Source: Epiperipatus broadwayi
Lineage: Eukaryota; Onychophora; Udeonychophora; Euonychophora; Peripatidae
NCBI GenBank assembly: GCA_028023455.1
Contig: JAQFVV010006825.1
Location: forward strand, 252,001 to 316,000
Direction of reading: 5' to 3'
Length of the DNA stretch: 64,000 nt
The notes under the pieces are model-generated. The model was not told where the DNA came from. It ran no database searches and saw only the letters and a program-made list of their open reading frames with translations. The position numbers and the translations under genes are program-made. Positions 47,664 to 61,079 of this stretch are shown piece after piece. How positions within the stretch are numbered: position 1 is the stretch's first letter; each line of letters begins with the position of its first letter.

Positions 47664-47782
47664 TGTAGTTCAACTTACATTTAACAAATTGACTAGTCCA
47701 GATTTCATCTTATCCTGATTACAATGAGCATTCATCACCTGGGCTGTTAGATATTTGAATAGATAATATATATCTAATAGTA
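47664..47782 (+). repeat. Gypsy 5' LTR remnant
   Basis: Begins TGTAGTTCAACTTACATTTA and aligns through GACTAGTCCAGAT, TCTTATCCTGATT, GAGCATTCATCA and GATAATATATATCTAATA with 49824-49945. The true 3' limit is unclear. A TGG-started string TTTGGTACAGTCATGA at 48188 could be a primer-binding site, which would make the LTR about 520 bp. Confidence 0.55.
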
Positions 47783-48299
47783 GAAACAAGTTAACGGGTG
47801 ATGATACTCAGTGAATCCAATTTCATTATGGAGGGGAATCTGGTTAGAAATAGTCAGTCCAGTTGGAGGTAAAGACAGACAACAAGAATTTACTGTTTGA
47901 CCTGAATGGCAGTACACACATTATCCACTATATGGTAAAATCAGTGAGGCAAATTCACATTAGAAGTGAAAGCTTATAGAATGTAAATAAATTTCAGAGA
48001 TGAGACAAGCTGTCACAGTGCAACAGGAAATGGTAGGTAATAAACTTAGGATGATATCTGAATCCCTTACATTAATAATTGCAATTAGACACTATACCTT
48101 GTCAATAGTATTAGGTGAAAGTATAATAGTTGTGTTTCAATTAATAAAAAATTAACAGTATTTTTACAAATCTGTAGCACAACAGATTTGGTACAGTCAT
48201 GATAGGGTCTTACCTCTACTACATGAATGATTATTTATTAACTATACTTAAGAGTTGAAACTTCTTTTCTCTCACTCTCTCTCTCATAGTGGAAAAAAA

Positions 48300-48690
48300 C
48301 AAAATGTCTACAATTGGCTGATTAGAAAAATTTGATCTGTTCTATCCTGAAAATTGTCCATCCTACAAAAATCAAGTGCTTTTCTATATGCAGACTAATC
48401 AAATTTAAAAAGCATGAATTAAAATTACCAACATTTGTATCTTCCAGTGGATTTCAAATATATTTAGCAGCACAGGCAGTCCCCATGCTTCTGGCTAAAT
48501 ATGAATTTGATAAAGCACTATCTTGACTGTCAAATGTTTTTTTATCCAAAACTCTTAATGATAATGCAGAGATATCACTACAATCCCTGTACACAAGAAA
48601 AGTGGGAGAAAGTGAAAGATGTTGCTGCTAAACATGGAAAGCTAGCTCTGAACTGCAATTCTAAGGGCTTTTTAAATAAAGTTCTATGAA
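48300..48690 (+). pseudogene. Gypsy gag relic
   Basis: Frame pieces read LEKFDLFYPENCPSYKNQ near 48326-48380. Later, around 48550-48690, they read IMQRYHYNPCTQEKWEKVKD and AAKHGKLALNCNSKGFLNKV. These follow the capsid-domain pattern of metazoan gypsy Gag, in which an RxxFHxRxQxxGESVxxF-type block precedes an LxxLAxxCxFG block. Stops at several places and frame changes show it is dead. Confidence 0.65.
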
Positions 48691-49104
48691 ATGGAAGACC
48701 AAAACTTTAGGGTCAAGCTATTGATAGACTCTAATATCACATTTGATTCAGTTGTCTCTCAGGTGACTCTAAGTCAATAGTGAGTCAGGTGATTCCATTA
48801 TAAAATGGGGTATAGTAACATCAAACAAATATCCAGCTGATAAAAAAACTATCTAAAGTTTCTTAGAGATGTTACAAACCAAAACATGCATACATAAAAT
48901 ATTCACACCAAGATACTGTGTATAGATATGTTATCATATAGAAGTTTCTTGTTTTAAAAACAAAAAGCAAACCATTCAGAAGAATGGAAGAGACCATTCC
49001 CAAAAGCCAAGAGGGCAATGTAAAATACATAAAATCTGCAATGCTTGCATAAATAATAGAAGTATTGACCTGATTTTCACAACCAAAATTAATATTAATG
49101 TATG

Positions 49105-49160
49105 CCTATAACAATGGAACTGGATATCAAATCTGCTGTGTCTATTGTGTCTAAAATACA
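49105..49160 (+). pseudogene. Gypsy aspartic-protease relic
   Basis: 49111-49155 reads TMELDIKSAVSIVSK, matching the retropepsin active-site block M-x-x-D-[ST]-G-[AS]-x-x-S-x-[IV]-S. The catalytic DTG is altered to D-I-K, so the enzyme core is lost. Confidence 0.65.
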
Positions 49161-49680
49161 TGAGCTATCATTAATAGAAAAAATAATCATTGTCTACATC
49201 ATAGAAGAAGAGTGATTCTGATTATCAAGACAACCAAATATTACTCTTGGGTAGAAATAATTAAAATTACTATGACAAATAAAACAATTTATTTGCCTAT
49301 TATTATATTTGGTGGTAAGCAATGAAATTTATTAAGCAGTCCAATTTATTATGCAGTGATTGCTTTAATCATTTGGACTTTACAGTAACTAAAATAAATC
49401 AGTTCATAATACAGAAGTGATTGATAATAAACTGGTTTTGAAAACTAAGACAATCCATTAAATCAAATGCTAATATTCAGAAAGGTGTTCAAATATTATG
49501 CTGTATGTTCAAGAGAATCACCAGCAGTAGTAATAAAATTACGAGGATTAAAAACAGTGATGGTTTCAAAGAGCTGAGGGACAGCAACACCATAAACACA
49601 GAAACTAATTAAAGGTTGAACAATATGCCACTAACTAACAGTGAAGAGTTTATAGACAACAATGAATAATTATTAGCAAT

Positions 49681-49809
49681 GACACCACTAGATCTATAGT
49701 TGAAGACACTGGACCTGCCAATGAAGTCACCAAACTTGATGAAGCCAGAAAGCATCAAAGACACCCACCAAAGTATCTGAATGATTACAATCACCATGGC
49801 AAATTTTAG
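49681..49809 (+). pseudogene. Gypsy pol C-terminal tail relic
   Basis: Open frame ending in TAG at 49807. The peptide ends KHQRHPPKYLNDYNHHGKF. The R-x-x-x-PPxYLxDY style is typical of the extreme C-terminus of metazoan gypsy Pol, just before the polypurine tract, and the position here agrees. Confidence 0.55.
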
Positions 49810-49823
49810 CAAGGGGCAGATAA

Positions 49824-49945
49824 TGTTATATCTCAACTTATCTTTAACTAATGGATTAGTTCAGATATAATTTTATCTTGATTGGATTGAGCATTTATCA
49901 TCATAGAGCAATAGATATATAAATAAATAACATATATCCAATACA
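49824..49945 (+). repeat. Gypsy 3' LTR remnant
   Basis: TGTTATATCTCAACTTATCT, then GATTAGTTCAGATATAATTT, GATTGGATTGAGCATTTATC and ATAACATATATCCAATA. Similarity to the 5' copy fades after 49945. Confidence 0.55.
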
Positions 49946-50399
49946 TATAACTTCATATAACATATTATTCTTTTGCAATTCATTTTAAATAATAACTCAT
50001 TGAATATAAATGAGTTAATCCTCTATAATAGTCAAACCTAAAAAAATGTTTCTTAATTAAAAAAAAGTAATTAGACTCTTTCTCTCCTATAACATCCCCA
50101 TAATATTTTAAAGCAAGTTAAAAAATATTTAAAACAAAACCACTGAAAATGTTATTTAATATTGATAATTATTATTATTCATATAAAATAATATTTCTAA
50201 GCATAAATGTGTACATATTACCATACCTCATTTTTATCAAGGATTTTCTTTCTTTTAGTCCTTCTTTATTGTTGTTAGTTGTGCACATCTTTTTATACAT
50301 CTTTCAGTTAACAGTCTATTCAAATCTTTTGGCTCCCAATTTTATTTTTTCATAATAGCTTCATCAAATATTTATTTATCCATTTAAATTTTCTTCTTT

Positions 50400-50765
50400 T
50401 GTTTTTCTAACTCCAAATTTGCAGTTTAATAAGAATTCTATGTTTCTTACAATTAATATCTTTTTTCCTTTTTGTAGTTCCAAGTTTTCAGTTTAACAAT
50501 TATTTTCATTTCAAGTTAACACAAATCTCCAGTAAAAGAATTATTTTAATTAAAAGTTAGTATTTATTCTTTTTGTAGCTTCAGATTTCAGTTTAAGAAG
50601 TATTTTCCAATTTAATAATTAATATTTAAAGTTACCTTATCTTTTTTTTGTTGCTCCAAGTTTCAGTTTAATAACTATTTTCGTTTCAGTTCTTCTATTA
50701 ACTTTTTTCTATTTTGTAGCTCCAGTTTCAGCTTAATAAGTATTTCACTTCAGGTTAACATAGGT
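50400..50765 (+). repeat. Diverged minisatellite of about 70 bp with acceptor-like core
   Basis: Five imperfect units share TTTTTGTAGCTCCAAGTTTC, then AGTTTAATAA, TATTTTC and TTAAC. Core positions are about 50410, 50475, 50571, 50648 and 50715, with unit 2 longer. Each core is a T run, TAG, then CTCCA.., which looks like a repeated 3' splice site, although nothing shows that it is used. Confidence 0.65.
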
Positions 50766-53700
50766 TGAGATTGTCGTGATTTTGGATGGATCAATATATT
50801 AGGCTAGTTGATAGTCTCTATCAGGGATATTTTACTTCCCACATATTCCTTTCAGTGAAATTGAATACATACTTGGAGTCTCAATGCTCAGCTTTTAACA
50901 ATAGCTTAGAACATGGCTCTAAACTTCATACTGTTATAAATATTAGCAAAAATTACTTTTTTAAAATTAAAAGTGAAATGACTTTAACATTATGTTATCA
51001 AGTAGAGCTTTTGGTTGCTCATTTACTATTACTAATGATTTCTGCTGCTCATAATATTTTTGCTTTTAAAAAAACAACCCCAATACTAATTTTCCATTTC
51101 TTGTTTTTTCAAAAAATTCTTTTCATATACTAATTTGCAATCCTTTTTCAGAGACAAATCACAATTCTTTGTTATGGTTTTTTTAATTACTTGGTAAAAA
51201 AAAACTTTCCATATATACAGTAACTTGGAAACCACACTTGATTTCTACAAAAATAAAGATTCTAACTCTTTAATAACACATTTTTCTATATTTTTATTTA
51301 TCACAAAAAATAAACAAAACCATACTCTTTTTATTTTCACAATTATATCCAATAAAAACAGAAACATTTATCTTATTATAATGTTTTACAGTTATCACAC
51401 ATGTAAAACATTTTCATAATTTTAAATGAGTTAAATTCCTTATTAACAACTTGTCTATCCTTAAGCTAACAAGAAGAAATAATTATTTTTTATATATATT
51501 GTAATAGTATGAAAAAACTGGGGTAAACCTGTGGTAATGGCCTCACCTTCATTCCCAAATAAACATTAATCTAAATTTAAATACACAAGTATATAATGAA
51601 TATGAGAGAGCAGATCAGCAAAAACAGTCTAACTAATTATGAGTTCATCATCATTATAAAAAAGTATGATAATCATTCATCATCATGAATAATCAAAAAA
51701 ATAAAATAACCAATCAATCTCATGATTGGATTTGAAAGTGGTCCACTATAGACCAGGCTAATTATATAGCTCTTGCCAAGATTGGGGCAGATTATATAAA
51801 CAATAATTTGAATGCATAAAGTTAAGTGCTAATCCATAAGAATATAACAATTAAAAACTATTGCTGGATACTAAAAAAAGCCATTCATCATTAATGCTCT
51901 CTGGTCACTTAGTACCACTAATCTACTAATTGACAATAAACCTAATTTCTAAAGATATAATATAATGTAGTGCATGAAGTTTAAAAAATATCCTTTTGCA
52001 CCATTCAGGATTATAGAAGTAATGAAATAATTACCAACTGTATGCCCATAACACTAAATGTAAACTTCATTTTAAATAACTGTACCATTATACATGAATC
52101 CAGCTCAGTGAGCAAGATCTCTATAACTGTTACTGTGAGCAAGAGATAATACAAACATATAATGCTTTAAATCCAGCCTAGGATTAAATAAATTCACTGG
52201 AATAAGGTCTGTTAGCTATGCTATAAAATATAAATTCATCATTCTGATTTTGATTAGGATACAAAAAATATGCTATTATATTATGATTTACAAATATATC
52301 TCAATATGTTTATATAAAATACACTTATTTATAATTTAAAATTGATATTTTTGGATTGTTATAAACCAATAATAAAATTCATTTCTATAATTCATAATAA
52401 ATAATTTAAAATATTTGTGTTTGATGACTGATTTTAATATATGTGTCTACATGACATGCATCTATGTAAAAGTACTCTGATGTCCTGAATAAAATTAGAA
52501 AATTAACATTATAGAATTGTAATAAACTAATAATAAAATATGATTCATTTTTAATAATACATAAATGATTATTTTAACACATGTGGGTCTACACTCAAAT
52601 GTGTGTACACACTGACATTTATATCCAAAGATATTTCATTTTTCAAAAGGAATAAACTTATTTAACCAAGACATAATTCCATGTTGAAAATATACATAAA
52701 ATTCACATGCATGTGTGTATATATAAAAAAAGTAAATAGTATGACTTTTAAATATTATCAAGGTTTCCAGTCCATTATTTTTTAATTGTAAATGTTTTTT
52801 CTTTAAAAAAAAACATCACTCATTTTAGTTTGGGCAGTTCATTAAATTTCAGGCGTTGTGGCTTCATTTTAAATATTTTTTTTTAAAAAAAACTTTTGGA
52901 GTTTTCCTTTTCTACTATCAAAAATAAAATACAAACTAAAAACAAATGCCATTTGTTTAAAAAAACTTATTTTAATTTTAGTTAAATGGTTTAGACAGAA
53001 GTTATTTACTTCTAAATCTTGTAAAAAATAGATTTCAACTGTCATTTTCAAAACATTATTTAAAATAATATCATTTTCAATATATAACACATTCTACTCA
53101 TCAGAGGTACTTTATATATATGATGTAGTATCATTATCTGTGATTCTTTGCATATAGATAAAATTTATACATATAAACTAATTCTTCAGCAAGCTGGCAG
53201 ACTATCCTAATAAGATGGTACCTTCTAAAACAGCTGTCACTTTCAGGAAATGTATAAATCCAGTAACTGTTGAAATTGAATCACTATAATTTGGTAACTT
53301 CAAGTATCTCATCTAATAAACATATGTATGGGTTTTGAAACACAAAAAGATGGCTTTTGCTTCAATGTGATTTCACCACTGTGATATTAGCAGGAGCTGT
53401 ACTTCTTCCCTTCAGTTATAACTTGATAACAATAATCCTATATAATGTTGTAATCCAATGATTTTTTTGATCTTTTAAATCCATCTTTTATGCTGAATGA
53501 TGGAATTCACAATACACCAATTAGTAAATTCTTTCTTTATATTGATCAAAAAAAGTTAATGAATCTTTTCAGTCTAAACCACATTCTTATCGAATCTCCT
53601 CAACAATAACTTTGTAAGATTTTATCAAAGATATACTAATTTTTATGAAAAGTTTTATGCAAACTTTAATTTTAAAAAAAATTCTTAATCTAATTAAAAA

Positions 53701-53939
53701 TAGGAAGGGAAATTATTACCAGTATTATCTAATTTAACATAAAAACAAGCTTGTTTTAGATTTCAAAATTAGAATTAATAAAACACTAAATAGATCTTTT
53801 TAAATGCTTGATTTCAAATAATTTATAATAATTTTAATTATGAAAATTATTTAACTTTTAACTGTTATTCCAGTGTGTATATATTTTAAATAAATATCCA
53901 AAAAAAATTTGTTTGTGTTTATTTCTACTTTTCCATTCA

Positions 53940-53943
<4 letters not shown>
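50766..53943. other. AT-rich stretch, no gene
   Basis: An ATG-started 115-codon plus frame (50786-51133) has ordinary AT-rich composition and no match. CCAGCTCAGTGAGCAAGATC at 52100 looks like a tRNA A box without a clear B box. Positions 53110-53430 are more balanced but unassigned. Confidence 0.4.

Positions 53944-54018
<75 letters not shown>
53944..54018. repeat. (TA)37 microsatellite
   Basis: 75 bp of uninterrupted TA. The Tyr-Ile frames on both strands are artefacts. Confidence 0.95.
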
Positions 54019-54021
<3 letters not shown>

Positions 54022-54769
54022 AACACACTACTATGTTGTAAGCCATGAGATGCATAATCATCTCTCTGTCTATATATACAGATTTGTTTCAATACATAAT
54101 AAAAATTACTTGGTTAGTAGACAAATAACACTAATATTGATATCTTTCAATTAACATTTAATTTTATAGTGTTTAACCATATGGCAGCATGCATGTTTAT
54201 GCATCTCAAAATACAAGCAACATGGAATATTACTAGTAACAACATTTTTGATGATGCAAACTACTGAATTAAAATTAATATTTATAGTGACATATTAGGA
54301 AATGCCCAGCTTTAATAAACAAAAAGATTAAAGGTATTTTTTCAGTATTTAATTAATAAAAATGAAAATTATAAATATAATCCAATATTTGTTTATTATA
54401 CATTCATCAAAGCAGCATCAGTTTATACTATTTGATGAATAGGCAAAAATAATCTCTTAATTAAATTTTTTTTCTTGATAATCTTTTAGTAAAAATTATA
54501 TTGAAAATTAACATTTATAAGTGTATATGCACTATACCACTATCTTTGTTTATATAAAGCAGAGTTTTTTCCTTTGTTGTTTGTTCAGCAGCTAAAATAG
54601 ATTAACTAATCTATCAAAGAGACTTTTTTCTTTAAAACTAAATAATAGCTTTTAAAATAACAAATATTTTTACTTAATTAATATTTACAATTCTAAATTT
54701 TATATTAAAATCCTAGTATCATATGGGTTATATTTCTTAACAATTAAATTTTTATTTCAGATCCTATAA
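54019..54769. other. AT-rich stretch, nothing recognised
   Basis: No supported feature. Confidence 0.5.
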
Positions 54770-54868
54770 TTTTTTTTCATGTGTCATATCATCAGCTGGG
54801 AAGCGAACCCACTAACCTGGGACAACTGCATGTAAAGCAGCTGTTTCTGACCTCTCGACCACCAACAC
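54770..54868 (-). mobile_element. SINE C copy, reverse
   Basis: T tail, CATGTGTCATATCATCAGCT, GGGAAGCGAACCCACTAACC, TGGGACAACTGCATGTAAAG, GACCTCTCGACCACCA. The B-box and A-box complements are both readable. Confidence 0.75.
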
Positions 54869-56742
<1,874 letters not shown>

Positions 56743-56906
56743 TAGTCTGGGGATATTGGAGAGTAGGGACTAAATGATATTTTATGCACAAGCCTTCTTA
56801 CATCCATTGATTACTCTGGTTGGCACAGGGTGGCACTTTTATATGGTGAGTTTTGCCTGTTTAATAACAGTTATGTGATAGCATAAGAGATGGTGATCAT
56901 GTCATG
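56743..56906 (+). mobile_element. Family B MITE copy
   Basis: TAGTCTGGGGATATTGGAGA through TTTTATGCACAAGCCTTCTT, GATTACTCTGGTTGGCACAG and GTGAGTTTTGCCTG to GGTGATCATGTCATG. Left terminal repeat absent. Confidence 0.65.
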
Positions 56907-57081
56907 TTTAATGGTTTAACACCAATCCTGCTTAATAGGATGGTGGTGGCTATGGTTGTTAAAGAGCCAAAGACACCAAAATGTATGAGTGTTGAACCGA
57001 GTTCAGACTCATATGACTATATAAGCTATTGAGCTTAGATTAAAAATATTATTATGTTTTCAATTTCATTCTCATAGTTTT
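56907..57081 (+). repeat. Companion module of family B, interrupted by the long repeat
   Basis: Matches 1254-1425 through CTCATAGTTTTGTAG. After it the text diverges (TTAAGTAG) and the long terminal repeat begins at 57094, so the younger element sits at or just beyond the end of this older composite. Confidence 0.6.
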
Positions 57082-57093
57082 GTAGTTAAGTAG

Positions 57094-58996
57094 TGAAGCA
57101 GTCGGATCTGAGTTCGATCCTAGCTTCATGTTATTTACCCTAATACTAACCTTAAATTTCCGATGCAATGGGGCTTTATACGTTCAATCCACGCTAATTT
57201 CCATAATGAATAACTTGTTTCAAATACGTAGTAAAATTAATTAGTTTAGTTTAAATTGGATCAATTCTCTAAATAAATTCATGATAAAATGTTCATGAAT
57301 TTACATATATTAAATTGCCTGGATTGTGCGTATATATGTTTGTAAATATTAAATATATATAATTGTTCGAAAGTTTCATTGCGTCGGGAATACTTGTTTT
57401 TTTTTACTTTTAAATAATTTGTAAAGTTTTGCGATTAAAAGCTACATTCCTTCCAAGGGCTTTCAAATTCTCAAAAACAACAGTAAAGTTTTATTAATAA
57501 AAAAAAGATAAGAATTCAATTTTTAATTAAAATCATTTCAGACTTTAAGAATTCATTTTCTAATTAGGAAAGGAATTCAAAAATTAGTTTGAAAGCCTTA
57601 TCGAAGGAATGTTTCTGAAAACAACTAATTATAAAAAAAAACCAGATTGATAATAAAATGAGCGCTAGCCGGAGGCATCAGTGAACAGTAGATATATAGC
57701 CCTGAAAAGTAAAGAAAAGAACGAGTTTTGATTGTAGAGTAGTGCAGTGAACTCTGTGTGTATAAAAATTGTATTTCATCATGATAGAGGGCTAGAACAT
57801 CAGGGATCTGGCTACGGTTCCTAAAGTCCCGAGGAATCTTCACTGGAGCTGCTGAACCGTTTTCCGGATCGATCATGCTGCTAAAATAATGAAAGCTACT
57901 AAAATACTGTTCCAATAATCAATCAATGGTGCCTACGTTTTCAACAACTTGGAGGAGTAACTTAAGGACAAGCACGGAAGGGTAATATATTTCTATAATG
58001 AACGTTAAACTTTCTGGCCAGTTCGAACTTTATTTTACTCTCCTCCTATTTAAGAGCTCTTTATTCTTTAATGTAACAAATTTTATAAAACCTTTTATTC
58101 ATGCTACTGTAAATCTGTCTCGTAATTCTTTAAATCTCTAGTCTTTAAACTTTTTCTTTTCTTACTTGGCGGTTCATTTAATATATATATTTGTGTGCTT
58201 TATTAATGTCGTATTTAAAATTATATGCCAATAATTTTTCGACTCGATGAGCTCCTTGGTTCTATTTGCCTCACGCAAATAATATAATATAAAGTTTAAA
58301 TAGTTATTCTCGCCCATTAGAACTAAATTTATAAGTTCTATTAATCATCGAGTCGAAAGAAAATATTATACGTTTACTATTTTTATAATTAGCTAATAAT
58401 AAATTATTTGCTCCGTTTTCACCTATGTCCCCAGCTCCTAAGTTACAAGTGTTTATATACTCACAAAATGTTAAAATATTGATTTCTTGTTCTACTAATA
58501 TATATTTATTCGAATATAACCTTAAATGTTTTTATTGCAAAAAGGGTCGATAAAGGGTTAAATGTATTTTAATTCCACTTTTGTTATTTTATATTAATAT
58601 TCAGGAAGGGCACGATATTAGGGCATAATTAATATAGTTTATAAATGTTTTAAAATAGTTTGATAAAAGTTCGTTTGACTTTAATTAATTGGTCAAGTCA
58701 TCACGTAGAGCATTTTACATGGGTTTGATTTTTCAACGATGACTATCAAGTCATCATCATCAAATGTTGCTGACGTAGGGCCATCTTCCACTCCGTTAGG
58801 CTGGTCGGTGATCATATTCTCTTATTTAAATTTCTCGAGGAAGAAAGTACTTCCTTTCCGATTCATTAGTCAAAGGGCGTAAGACTTGCCGAATGCAAGC
58901 CGCCATAGGACTTCGATCATCGACTAGCGATCATCTTTCAATTTTACTCTCTGCCTTGTAATTCGTCAGTACCATTGCATCTTTGTTCCGGTAAAA
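57094..58996 (+). repeat. 5' copy of the long direct repeat (putative LTR)
   Basis: This is the minimum extent, being the part that has a partner inside the window. It contains a terminal nested palindrome (57094-57128), a large stem (CATTCCTTCCAAGGGCTTTC at 57445 against 57588-57611) and a perfect 13-bp inverted pair (TTCGACTCGATGA 58238-58250, TCATCGAGTCGAA 58345-58357). A TATA-like CTTATTTAAATTTC occurs near 58822. CpGs are much denser than in the older DNA to the left. An AATAAA at 59746 could mark the R region if the LTR extends that far. Confidence 0.85.
57625..57876 (-). other. Antisense ORF in the 5' long repeat
   Basis: First ATG at 57876, 83 codons. The N-terminus reads MIDPENGSAAPVKIPRDFRN, followed by RSQIPDVLALYHDEIQF. 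The composition is more protein-like than chance frames nearby. I know no family. The same frame is in the second repeat with one amino-acid change (R to C) and one silent change. The C-terminal end differs through a 1-bp change in an A run. It may be a captured exon or chance. Confidence 0.25.
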
Positions 58997-60273
58997 CCCG
59001 CTCCGTGCTCATAATTCGTGATGAAGTGATTTAAATTAAAGTCGAACCAATTCTCAAATATATTTAGTTTAAATCAGTTCTCAAATCAAGATTAAAGTTA
59101 TGCCTTAAAATACGTTTTGCTCTTCATGAATAGATTTCCGAATGTGAAAATAAATTTCACATTCCACCGTAATAAAATTAGAACAATCATTTCCGTTCTT
59201 AATGAATACCTTTATCTGCCTTTATATTTCTCGTTGGAGGCATAGACATAGAATCCCATGTTGTGTAATCCTTGTTGGCATATGATAAGGACCGCCACTC
59301 TTATTATATTTATAAATTCTTTTAAAGACTAGAGGTAACTAATGCAATCTATATTTTATTGAACAAAACAAATTATTATTATTATTAAATATTTCTAACA
59401 TACTTGGTTTCTTAGTTCATCATTCTTTTTATAATTATTTAAATGTTCATACCCGCTATCTGTGTTGGCAACCCGAACATACATATGATTTGATTTAAAA
59501 AGTATTCAAAGTAATTAATTATTAGATATTCGTGTCAGTGCAAGGGTCTCTAGTCCTCACCAACCGTTGAACTGGTTCTTGGCGCATAGCACTGTGCCGT
59601 CGATTTCTGCTATCTGAGCTGTTGAGTTGGGTTTGAATTCAGTTTTGGTTCAGCTGAGTTTGAATCCGATTTGATGTGCGGTGGTGGTAGATTTCGACCG
59701 GTACATGGTTATGTTTTTGGCTGCCCAATCGTTGTGGCTCGACTTAATAAACCCCACACATGCCCTGTAGATAGAAATTATCGTTTTGGTTACTCAGATC
59801 TCAATAAATTAAATGTTTAAAGTGATATTTTTGTAGAATGTTATATATATTTGAAAAAGTTATGCGATTTATAATGCATAACTGGAATGATTTAATAAAT
59901 TAAAATATCACTTTCTAATTCTCTTCCTTATAATTAAATGCATTCAAGATTTTTTTTTAAATGCAAAAAAAAAACTGTTAGAATAATTATTTAAGTATAT
60001 GTGTAATTAGTTATACGTGAACTATATATCCATATATATATTATACGTTTGTTTATACGCGTTCATGACAGTAAGAAAATTATCATTAGCGAAGTAGCAA
60101 GAGCAGATCAAAGCATAGGGGTAAAATAAATGAAATATTTTGTCTGTGTCAAAATTAATTTTGTTCATCTCAGCTGTTATAATATAAAATATCTAATATG
60201 ATATCATATAAAAGTCTTAATTTCAAAGTATTGCTTGCTAGCATATATATTAAATGTTCGCTCCGTATTTTTA
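58997..60273. other. Region after the minimum 5' repeat: LTR remainder and 5' interior
   Basis: CpG-rich to about 59.8 kb, then AT-rich. Contains two related words GGGTTTGAATTC and GAGTTTGAATCC near 59630 and 59660. I find no clear primer-binding site; TGG-started candidates at 59236, 59570 and 59706 are unconvincing. Confidence 0.4.
59746..59751 (+). terminator. Possible poly-A signal of the long-LTR element
   Basis: AATAAA inside GACTTAATAAACCCC, at the end of a CpG-rich stretch (59520-59760). If the 5' LTR extends to here, it would be about 2.7 kb. The boundary is not demonstrated. Confidence 0.3.
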
Positions 60274-60442
60274 GTAGTCTCAAAGTAGGCGAAGACCTTC
60301 AAACTGGGAATTATCTGTCAAGCGGTCCGATGCAGTGTGACATTACGCTTTAATGACAATAATTTCTAGAGTAACCTCAAAGCAGGTGAAGACCCTTTGT
60401 GTACACCAAGCAGCCAGATGCAGTTGGCAAAATGCTTAAATG
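60274..60442 (+). repeat. Imperfect tandem duplication, 97-bp spacing, inside the element
   Basis: 60274-60355 and 60371-60442 share CTCAAAG.AGG.GAAGACC, CAAGC.G.C.GATGCAGT and GCTT.AATG in the same order. About 70 percent identical, so older than the LTR divergence. Confidence 0.65.
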
Positions 60443-60854
60443 GTTTGCACGCTTTCATGCTAGCAAGATTTAGAATAATATCTCCAATAAAAGTTCTTGT
60501 AATATTAATTTTGACATTTTTTTTTTGGTGTTAAAGCCTCATGCTTAGTAATATTTAAACTCCTATATTTAAACTCAGGTCATGAACGCGTTGGCTGTTA
60601 TTAAATAATATTACTCATCATCAATTCAATTGTTTTATTAAAGGTTAAGTCTATCATATGTGGTTTGGGGGTCAATGGGTTATATCACATGCCCTATTGA
60701 TCTCATTTTGCTCACTGGCGCCCATGTAAATAAATTTGTCAGCAAATTTGATTGTCAGCACAGTAGTGGGTCAATCGCCATAATAAAAAACCAAGTGTGT
60801 TCAATACAGAATGTTTTGTTGTATCTGCTAATACATAATATTTGTATATCACTG

Positions 60855-61079
60855 TATAGTTTTTTTTTCAGACATGGGAGAACAGAACAGTTGAACAAAG
60901 GGAAAGTGAATAATGTTTTTTTTTTTCTTATCTTTAATATTTTTGAATACATGTCTCACTTAAACAGTTAATATAAAGAGCTAACCAAAAAAAACGTAGG
61001 TAAACTAAAAAAGGCAGATTACATAGATTGGGGAAATAAGATGAAGCAGCTAGTGAAGATTAGGACAATGGACCTGTAG
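60855..61079 (+). other. Possible exon fragments upstream of the internal ORF
   Basis: TATAGTTTTTTTTTCAG (to 60871) is a strong acceptor-like sequence, followed by ACATGGGAGAACAGAACAGT. The frame 60972-61079 (35 codons, no ATG) reads LTKKNVGKLKKADYIDWGNK, then MKQLVKIRTMDL, which looks protein-like. It is in a different frame from the ORF at 61204. These could be decayed or spliced coding pieces. Confidence 0.3.

Larger units (their letters stand above)
47664..49945 (+). mobile_element. Internally deleted Ty3/gypsy-type LTR retrotransposon
   Basis: A direct-repeat pair (47664-47782 and 49824-49945) brackets gag, protease and pol-tail relics in the right order. The interior is about 2 kb or less, where an intact gypsy has about 4-5 kb. 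Reverse transcriptase, RNase H and most of integrase are missing. LTR remnants are only about 70 percent identical, so the insertion is old. A purine-rich GCAAGGGGCAGA (49809-49820) stands just before the second repeat, which begins TGTTATAT, as a polypurine tract should. It may also continue further right than I can align. Confidence 0.65.

Noticed and set aside
50786-51133. 115-codon ATG-started frame
   Set aside because: Composition equals the AT-rich background, there is no recognisable motif, and it is no longer than expected for an occasional chance frame.
53858-54154. Tyr-Ile repeat frames on both strands
   Set aside because: Products of the TA microsatellite; the same applies to 55597-55884.
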